From the NCBI GenBank assembly GCA_030595925.1, contig JAUVLC010000040.1:1-20598 (forward strand): a DNA stretch of 20,598 bases, written 5' to 3'. The notes below the pieces were generated by a model. That model was not told the origin of the DNA. It did not search any database and worked only from the letters and a program-made list of their open reading frames with translations. A program made the position numbers and the translations under genes. Positions 15,214 through 20,598 of this stretch are shown here, piece after piece. How positions within the stretch are numbered: the first letter of the stretch is position 1; the number at the start of each line of letters is the position of its first letter. The stretch comes from Clostridia bacterium (GTDB lineage Bacteria > CBDUZB01 > JAGLHV01).

Positions 15214-15792
15214 TTGAAACAATTAGAAGTTATTAGAGTATTGGAAAAAGCTAAAAAGTCTCTTTTCAGTTTAGCAGACTTGAAAAAACTGCTTTACTTA
15301 AAAGATAAAACTGTTTATATCCAACTAAACAGGTTAACTAAATCCGGTCTGCTGATAAGAATGAAAAGGGATGTTTACTGTTTAGGATCGAGGAAAATAG
15401 ATAATTTTGAAATTGCAAATTTTTTGTATAAACCTTCTTATATTTCTTTAGAATCGGCATTAGCTTATTACGGCATTCTTCTCCAGGTTCCACAAACAAT
15501 TATTTCTGTTACCCCGCGACGAACAAAACGTTTTATAATTGATGGTAAAGAATTTATTTACTTACATCTGGATCAAAGATATTATTTTGGGTATGAACAA
15601 AATGATAAATTTCTTGTTGCCGATAAGGAAAAAGCGATTATAGATACTATTTTTTTTGCATCTTTTGGGAGGATTTTGATTAATCCTGAGGAGTGGATTT
15701 TTAAAGATGTTTCTCATGTCCGTTTAAAGCAACTGGCCTCAAAGATAAAAAGTCCTATTTTTCATAATTTATTAAGAAAGATAACAAAATGA
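15214..15792 (+). CDS. abiEi: AbiEi-type antitoxin (type IV toxin-antitoxin)
   Basis: 192 aa from a TTG at 15214, with AGAGGG (15201-15206) at good spacing; no in-frame ATG fits. A winged-helix N-terminus (1-60; FSLADLKKLL, VYIQLNRLTKSGLLIRMKRD) precedes the AbiEi C-terminal domain (about 72-185), with SYISLESALAYYGIL and LVADKEKAIIDTIF. The winged helix would bind its own promoter and the C-terminal domain neutralises the nucleotidyltransferase toxin. The stop overlaps the toxin start by 4 bp (ATGA), which implies coupled translation. In AbiE systems the pair can stop phage growth or stabilise mobile DNA. The specific activity here is inferred. It is near the right-hand defence cluster. Confidence 0.88.
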   Translation: MKQLEVIRVLEKAKKSLFSLADLKKLLYLKDKTVYIQLNRLTKSGLLIRMKRDVYCLGSRKIDNFEIANFLYKPSYISLESALAYYGILLQVPQTIISVTPRRTKRFIIDGKEFIYLHLDQRYYFGYEQNDKFLVADKEKAIIDTIFFASFGRILINPEEWIFKDVSHVRLKQLASKIKSPIFHNLLRKITK

Positions 15793-16556
15793 TTACGACG
15801 GAACAGATTCAAAATTTGAGCCGGAAATTTAACATCGATAAATTTTCAGTAATAAGAGAATATTTACAGATAGTTTTTCTTTCCAACCTTTATGCCCGGA
15901 GGGAAAGTGATAAGATATTTTTTAAGGGTGGGACGGCTCTAAGACTTTTGTTCCATTCTTTTAGATTTTCTGAAGATTTGGATTTTACTTCTCTTCTTTC
16001 CGGCAAAAAATTACTTAATATTTTAGAAAAAACTATCAAAGATACTAATTTGACAATTCCTAATGTAACATTAAAAAAAACACAAATTAACAAGGTCGGT
16101 TTAACAGGGTTTTTAAGTTTTAAGGCAGAAAACTTAAAATTTCCTTTAAATGTTCATTTGGATTTTTCTTCCCGGGAAAAACCTTTAACCAGCAAGGAAA
16201 CTATTTTAGAAACCCTTTTTCCTGTTGGACCATATCCTGTTATTCGTCATTTAGAAATAGAAGAGATTCTTGCTGAGAAAATAAGAGCATTAATGACTCG
16301 AGCAAAAGGAAGGGATTTTTTTGATATATGGTTTTTGCTAACAAAACAAGTCCGGATTAATTGGGAAATGGTTAATAAAAAGATGCTTTATTACAAAAAG
16401 AAGATATCATCGGATGATTTAGTCAGAAAGATAAAAGCAATTGATTCTAAAAAGATGTCACAGGATTTGGGTAAATTCTTACCTTTACAACAAAGGAAGA
16501 TTGTTTACAAATTAAAAGAATTACTTATGGAAAAAATTAATAATTTGCCTCAGTAG
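15789..16556 (+). CDS. abiEii: AbiEii-type nucleotidyltransferase toxin
   Basis: 255 aa. Motif I is KGGTALR...SEDLDF (46-66), giving the GG(S/T)xL(R) and DxD-type metal site of DUF1814/AbiEii nucleotidyltransferases. HLDFS (123-127) is a further acidic strand. EEILAEKIRAL (158-168) and RAKGRDFFDIWFLL (171-184) are motifs III and IV of the family. Such toxins transfer nucleotides from NTPs to RNA targets (tRNA in the MenT relatives). The target here is unknown. All catalytic motifs appear intact. The ATG overlaps the antitoxin stop. No terminator is seen after it, and a repeat with ATAGGGGAC follows at 16592. Confidence 0.9.
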   Translation: MITTEQIQNLSRKFNIDKFSVIREYLQIVFLSNLYARRESDKIFFKGGTALRLLFHSFRFSEDLDFTSLLSGKKLLNILEKTIKDTNLTIPNVTLKKTQINKVGLTGFLSFKAENLKFPLNVHLDFSSREKPLTSKETILETLFPVGPYPVIRHLEIEEILAEKIRALMTRAKGRDFFDIWFLLTKQVRINWEMVNKKMLYYKKKISSDDLVRKIKAIDSKKMSQDLGKFLPLQQRKIVYKLKELLMEKINNLPQ

Positions 16557-16859
16557 GAGAAAACAGGGAGATAGAAAAAATATAGGCGAACATAGGGGAC
16601 AGATACTTCAATAAATTAAAACTTTAAGCAATGTTTTTCAAAACAGTCCATTTTAATAACACCTTTGTCAATTTATGCAGTCACTGTATAACTATTAAAT
16701 ATCATGTGTTTTGTCATTGGGCAAGAGAAAAAATAAAAAAGTTGACACTAAACCCTTTTGTTTTTTATAATAATGCAGTGTGGTTTTCTGAAAATAGAGT
16801 AACCAGATAATATATAATATTATGTGAAAACTGAAAATAAATTTAAATGGAATTAAATC
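16557..16859. other. Intergenic spacer with possible transposon-end remnant
   Basis: 303 bp. ATAGGGGACAGATACTTCAA (16592-16611) resembles the leader of the transposase at 19860-19900 (ATAGGGGACGTTGCGTACTA), suggesting a remnant of a related element. The rest is AT-rich, with the promoter noted at 16742. No ORF is convincing. Confidence 0.5.
16742..16771 (+). promoter_or_regulatory. Sigma-70 promoter for the deaminase-HATPase gene
   Basis: TTGACA (16742-16747), 18-bp spacer and TATAAT (16766-16771): both boxes are perfect. It lies 88 bp before the ATG at 16860, indicating that this gene is transcribed on its own rather than from abiE. Confidence 0.8.
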
Positions 16860-18359
16860 ATGACAGATAACAAACGAAAAACCCCAAAAATATACATGAG
16901 AATGGCGGTAGACGTCATGAAGAAGTCTATTTCTGAAGGGAAGAAGGATAAACCAAGTCCGCATGTAGGAGTTGTATTAGTATTTCCAGATGGTAGGGTA
17001 GATACTGCCTATCGCGGGGAACTCAGGGCAGGAGATCATGCAGAATATACTGTTCTGGACAAAAAGAATCGACATCGCGAATTGTCTGGATGTTGGTTGT
17101 TTGCAACACTTGAACCGTGTGCTCCTGGAGCACGAAACGCACCGAAAGTGAGTTGTGCAGAACGAATTGTAAATGCTCGCATTGCAGAAGTATGGTTTGG
17201 GATAGAGGATAAAAACCCAAAAGTGGACAATGGAGGGATTGCATACTTGTTAGACAACGCTGTTAAGGTTCACCAGTTTGATCCTGAATTTCACAAAGAA
17301 ATTGAAGATGTCAACAAAAGATTCAACACTTGGGCTGAAATGAAAAACACCGAAGCTAAAGCCAAAAAGTCGAAGCCCAAAAATTATCTTAATGAAAAAG
17401 TTATGGTTACCAATATGAATAGTCTTTCAAAAGAGGCTCTTCAAAAATTTCTGACAAAGTCAGGCAGAAGATGGAAACCAAATTCAGACATAGTTCTTCA
17501 GGAATTGAAGGAGATGGAGTTGTTGGAATATAATGAAAAAACAAATAAATATTTACCTACAGGGAATGCAATTCTTCTTTTTGGTGAAAACCCGAGATAT
17601 AAATTTCCTCAAGCAGCAGTGAAAGCCAAAGTGGATTTTGGTAATGGTAAATTTGGGGCTGAAACCTTTGACGATCCATTGACGCTTATTCCAGATAAAG
17701 TGGAGGATTGGATCAAAAAAGTGTTACCAGAAAGCTTTGATCGTTCAAAGTTTAAGGCTGAAAAGATTCCGGCTTTCCCAATGGAAGTAATCAGGGAAGC
17801 TCTGATAAATGCAATTGTTCACCGTGACTATGCTAAAGATGGGGCAAAAGTTCAGCTGGAAATTAAGCCGGATCGAATTATAATCAAAAGTCCTGGTGGA
17901 CCAGTCCCGCCTGTTACGATAGAGTCAATGAATAATTTCACGGCTACTTCATGGAGTCGCAATAAGAAACTTACATTCATTTTCAATGAGATGGGATATA
18001 TGGAAGAATCTGAAATTGGAATGGACACTTTTAGATCACTAAGAGATAAACATCATTTTCCACTTCCTATCATTAATTATGATGGAAGTAATGTTATTGT
18101 GATATTCCCAAGGACAGCTGATGCTGTTAAAAAAGTAAGCGGTAAGGAGGCAATTGATAAACTGAATGAAGCAGAACTGGTAGGTTATGATTTTGTAAGA
18201 TCAAGAAAAGAGGTTTCTAAAAAGGAATATGCTAATCATTTTGATCTTAGTGATAAAGTTGCACAGAATCAACTCAGGAAGATGCGAGATTTAGATTTGA
18301 TTGGAGATAATGGAGAGCCGCTTAAGTCGAATAAATATAAATATGTGGATAAAGAATAG
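16860..18359 (+). CDS. Fusion of RibD-like deaminase domain and HATPase_c_4 (AlbA_2/RecG-type) module
   Basis: 499 aa. Residues 10-145 form a CMP/RibD-like deaminase fold: HAE (H60, E62) and TLEPC...C (C87, C99), the expected zinc ligands and proton shuttle. Residues 145-175 are a charged linker. Residues 185-400 match the ATP-binding C-terminal part of AlbA_2/Schlafen-like 'RecG-type' regulators: LPTGNAILLFGENPRYKFPQ (232-251), the N box EALINAIVHRDY (313-324) and SPGGPVPP (344-351). A helix-turn-helix-like tail (435-485) ends the protein. Usually the N-terminus is an AlbA_2 domain; here a deaminase replaces it. ATP binding might control deamination of a nucleotide or base, which is inference only. 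A weak Shine-Dalgarno precedes the ATG. It has its own consensus promoter and sits between abiE and an RM remnant. Confidence 0.82.
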   Translation: MTDNKRKTPKIYMRMAVDVMKKSISEGKKDKPSPHVGVVLVFPDGRVDTAYRGELRAGDHAEYTVLDKKNRHRELSGCWLFATLEPCAPGARNAPKVSCAERIVNARIAEVWFGIEDKNPKVDNGGIAYLLDNAVKVHQFDPEFHKEIEDVNKRFNTWAEMKNTEAKAKKSKPKNYLNEKVMVTNMNSLSKEALQKFLTKSGRRWKPNSDIVLQELKEMELLEYNEKTNKYLPTGNAILLFGENPRYKFPQAAVKAKVDFGNGKFGAETFDDPLTLIPDKVEDWIKKVLPESFDRSKFKAEKIPAFPMEVIREALINAIVHRDYAKDGAKVQLEIKPDRIIIKSPGGPVPPVTIESMNNFTATSWSRNKKLTFIFNEMGYMEESEIGMDTFRSLRDKHHFPLPIINYDGSNVIVIFPRTADAVKKVSGKEAIDKLNEAELVGYDFVRSRKEVSKKEYANHFDLSDKVAQNQLRKMRDLDLIGDNGEPLKSNKYKYVDKE

Positions 18360-18360
18360 A

Positions 18361-18484
18361 ATCGCATGGAAAGATGCATGGAAAATGATTCCATGCGATG
18401 ATATAATTACTGTAATGGATGCAACGCATAGAAAACTGCATAGAAAACGATTCCATGCTAAAAATCAAAATTAGAGTAATAGTG
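18361..18484. repeat. 62-bp imperfect tandem repeat with GCATGGAA boxes
   Basis: Unit 1 has GCATGGAA at 18364 and 18376 and TTCCATGC at 18389. Its outer arms ATCGCATGGAA and TTCCATGCGAT (18361-18371, 18389-18399) are a perfect 11-bp inverted repeat. Unit 2 repeats the pattern exactly 62 bp on (GCATAGAA at 18426 and 18438, TTCCATGC at 18451). It starts 2 bp after the fusion gene's stop. Confidence 0.75.
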
Positions 18485-18551
18485 ATGAGATCTATCTTAA
18501 ATTTTAAACAATGCTCTGTATATGTTCCCTGACAGTGAATCCCGTAAACAT

Positions 18552-18685
18552 GCAAAATATGTGCCTTTTTGGGCTTAATTTTATTTGATTGTTATTTGTT
18601 CCGATAGAGTAATAGCAAGCAAAATATGTTGATAATGAAAGGAATTCTTATTTGACTGTTATTTGACTGGAGCATTTTTTATGAG
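18552..18685. repeat. 67-bp imperfect direct repeat
   Basis: GCAAAATATGT (18552 and 18619) and TTATTTGAYTGTTATTTG (18581 and 18648) recur in the same order 67 bp apart; the sequence between is diverged. There is no ORF beyond about 16 codons in 18360-18841. Confidence 0.55.
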
Positions 18686-18841
18686 CATAACAGACAAAAA
18701 GGCTTTTGAAGAATTTGTGTGTTTTGACTAATGAATTTTAGATAATAGAAATAGGTGTGATGAGATTAGACAGGCAGATTGCAAATTAAGTAATCATGTT
18801 TGCTAAGTCTGGCATATGACATATTTCAAGGATTTTAGAAA

Positions 18842-19852
18842 ATGGAATTAACAAAAGAAAAAGCGAAAGAAAATCTATCGAAATTAATAAAAAAGTTTGA
18901 AAAAGAAATGTCTCTTGGTTTAATTCAGGAATACAATGAAGAAGCCACCAAGATTTCATTTATACAACCGCTTTTAAAGGATGTATTAGGCTGGAATGTG
19001 AATGACCGTAACGAGGTAAGCCCGGAAGAAAAAGTTTCGCGGGGGAGGGTTGATTATGGTCTAAAAATTAACGGGAAGACTAAAATTTTTATTGAGGCAA
19101 AGCCGGTAAAAGCAGATCTCAATAAACATGTTGAACAGGCGGTTAGATATGGTTATAACCGAAAAGATGTGCATTTTGTTATTCTTACTGATTTTGAAGG
19201 AATAAAAATATTTGATGTAACAGTCAAGCCGGATACAAGGAACTTTCTTAAAGGGTTAAAAATTGATTTGCCGTGGAATGAATATCTACAAAAATTTGAT
19301 AAATTATGGATGCTTTCAAGGGAATCAGTAAGTCAGGGTCAACTTGATAAATTACTTCTCATAAAACCGAAAGAACGATTGCCGGTTGATAAAGCTATTC
19401 TTGATGACCTCCAGAAATGGCGGGAAGCTTTAGCTAAGGATATTTTTAAAAACAATTCCGAGATTTTTCATTCCGAAGAGCCGGAAAAAGATGCTAATTA
19501 TCTCAAAGAAATAACCCAGAAGATTCTTGACCGCATAATTTTTATGCGTTCCTGTGAAGACCGCGGTTTAATTCACAGGCGTCATTTAAAAGAACTCTTT
19601 GAAGAAAGAACCGAGGGTGTAGGAACGAGCACAATGGTATTTCTTAGAGAGGAATTTAAATATTATAATATCATCTTTGACAGTGACATATTTAGTCCCC
19701 GGGAATGGGAAGATGATTTAGCCATTGATTTTAAGGTTATGAAAAATATCATCTTAGATACCTATAATCCGTATCAATTTGATGTTATTCCTTTAGAGGT
19801 TTTGGGAAATATTTATGAACAGTATTTAGGTTATACTATAAAGGGAAAATAG
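18842..19852 (+). pseudogene. N-terminal part of an Eco57I-like restriction-modification protein (truncated)
   Basis: 336 aa. The N-terminus has a PD-(D/E)xK-type nuclease fold: E33/E34 in a helix, D71 in RVDYGL, and E85-A-K87 in IFIEAKP, then QAVRYGYN. A long helical linker (180-330) follows, with DRIIFMRSCEDRGL and PREWEDD, ending FDVIPLEVLGNIYEQYLGYT. In the type IIG/Eco57I-like family, that last motif is directly followed by a helix and the KAGGVYYTP start of the N6-adenine methylase domain. Here the frame stops four residues later, beside a GGGAAAATAG duplication and a transposase leader. The methylase and target-recognition parts are absent from the window, so the gene is most likely disrupted. 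AAGGA (18828-18832) supports the ATG. The remaining nuclease half may be inactive or toxic; I cannot tell. Confidence 0.78.
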
Positions 19853-19881
19853 AGGGAAAATAGGGGACGTTGCGTACTAAC

Positions 19882-19910
19882 TTGATTAATTGTAAAAATG
19901 TTGTTATAAT
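19882..19910 (+). promoter_or_regulatory. Promoter for the Y1 transposase, probably leaderless
   Basis: TTGATT (19882-19887), 17-bp spacer and TATAAT (19905-19910). The ATG is at 19917, six bases after the -10 box, so transcription should start at or next to the start codon. No Shine-Dalgarno precedes the ATG. Confidence 0.65.
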
Positions 19911-19916
19911 TAAACC

Positions 19917-20598
19917 ATGCCAAGACAAGCAAGAATAGAAATATCAGAATTATTGTATCATGTAATAGTAAGGGGAATAGAACGAAGTGAAATTTTTCCC
20001 TGGAAAGAAGACCGGGAAGATTTTATAAATCGTTTAGAAAAAAATCTGGAAGGAAGCGGTGCAAAATGTTTTGCCTGGGCAGTGATGACAAACCATGCAC
20101 ATTTACTGATAAGGACAGGAGAGAAAAAGTTAAGCAGAATAATGAGAGGATTATTATCGGGATATGCAACAAATTTCAATATAAAACACAAAAGGAGCGG
20201 ACATTTGTTTCAAAACAGGTATAAAGCAATAATATGTGAAGAAGAGGAATATTTATTTGAATTGATCAGGTATATACACCTTAATCCGGTTAGAGCAAAA
20301 ATAGTGAGGAATATGGAAGAGCTTGATAATTACGAATGGACGGGACATTCAGTAATAATGGGAAAGAGAGAAAAAGAATGGCAGGAAGTGAAAGAATTAC
20401 TGGAAAGATTTGGTTGCAAAATGAGACAAGCAAGAGAAAAGTATAGGAGATTTGTAGAAGAGGGATTAGGATTAGGGAGACAGAGTAAATTTAACGGTGG
20501 AGGGGGATTAATAAGGAGTGCCGGTGGATTAATGGAAGTTTTGAGAAACAGGAAAGACGGAATAAAAGAGCGGTCGGATGAAAGAGTGTTGGGTAGCG
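19917..20598 (+). CDS. HUH/Y1 transposase (Transposase_17 / REP-associated type), 3' truncated by window end
   Basis: 227 residues are open to the last base with no stop. MPRQARIEI at the start, TNHAHLLI (HUH: H60, H62), GHLFQNRYKAI (Y102, the likely nucleophile) and YIHLNPVRAKIV place it in the IS200/RAYT-like superfamily, in a different subgroup from the transposase at 9788. A C-terminal extension (170-227; FVEEGLGLGR and a Gly-rich GGGG) is seen in this subgroup, where I recall it as a DNA-binding helix domain. The promoter is close to the start codon. It lies directly after the truncated restriction gene, and it or its element probably cut that gene. Upstream ATAGGGGAC (19860) is a plausible element end. 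The right end is not in the window. Confidence 0.88.
   Translation, partial: MPRQARIEISELLYHVIVRGIERSEIFPWKEDREDFINRLEKNLEGSGAKCFAWAVMTNHAHLLIRTGEKKLSRIMRGLLSGYATNFNIKHKRSGHLFQNRYKAIICEEEEYLFELIRYIHLNPVRAKIVRNMEELDNYEWTGHSVIMGKREKEWQEVKELLERFGCKMRQAREKYRRFVEEGLGLGRQSKFNGGGGLIRSAGGLMEVLRNRKDGIKERSDERVLGS

Noticed and set aside
18361-18484. CRISPR array
   Set aside because: Only two units, with inverted boxes and diverged sequence, no spacers of even length and no cas genes nearby.
18680-18730. Sixteen-codon frame starting MSITDKKAFEEF
   Set aside because: Too short and without support; it could be a relic of an older restriction gene.
19958-20191. Minus-strand frame inside the transposase
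   Set aside because: Antisense to a gene with HUH and Tyr motifs; no domain seen.
1-20598. tRNA, rRNA or riboswitch genes
   Set aside because: The gaps hold no cloverleaf with a GGTTCGA-type arm and no recognised riboswitch core; I found only repeats and promoters.

Overview
The window is AT-rich bacterial chromosome with a Gram-negative-type envelope toolkit: a lipoprotein, a complete Bat (aerotolerance-type) operon and periplasm-facing BatD/BatE proteins. Palindromic and heptad small repeats fill the gaps between genes. That mix fits an uncultured, MAG-type lineage (an Omnitrophota-like or similar candidate phylum is my guess). The sequence does not fix the phylum.

Region 1 (1-1212) holds the 3' end of a queE-type radical SAM gene, convergent with an orphan lipoprotein gene on the minus strand. 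Region 2 (about 1340-11700) is one long plus-strand operon: moxR AAA+ ATPase, DUF58 vWA protein, a BatD/DUF4381-like membrane protein, batA, batB, batC, batD, batE and an ECF sigma factor. A 650-bp repeat island splits it between the DUF4381-like gene and batA. A REP-associated tyrosine transposase (RAYT) gene splits it again between batD and batE. The expected logic is that the MoxR ATPase acts on membrane-anchored vWA proteins (BatA/BatB, MIDAS intact in both) together with the TPR/SH3 scaffolds. The sigma factor would tie this to transcription.

Region 3 (11701-15213) is leuS, flanked on both sides by repeat islands. The islands at 4353-5006, 11701-12160 and 14630-15213 share modules. The main one is a 164-bp MITE-like element with 20-bp terminal inverted repeats, in three copies, the third with its core replaced. 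The others are a CCCCCTTT/AAAGGGGG hairpin, heptad microsatellites, and palindromes preceded by GTAG like those at the RAYT gene.

Region 4 (15034-20598) looks like a small defence island. It has an AbiEi/AbiEii toxin-antitoxin pair with a near-consensus promoter and an inverted-repeat operator candidate. Next is an uncommon fusion of a RibD-like zinc deaminase domain to an AlbA_2/RecG-type HATPase_c_4 module. It ends with the PD-(D/E)xK N-terminal part of an Eco57I-like restriction-modification protein, cut off before its methylase domain. A second HUH/Y1 transposase gene lies just downstream and runs off the window end. The deaminase-HATPase fusion, the mosaic repeat islands and the RAYT with its GTAG palindromes inside the bat operon are the parts most worth following up.
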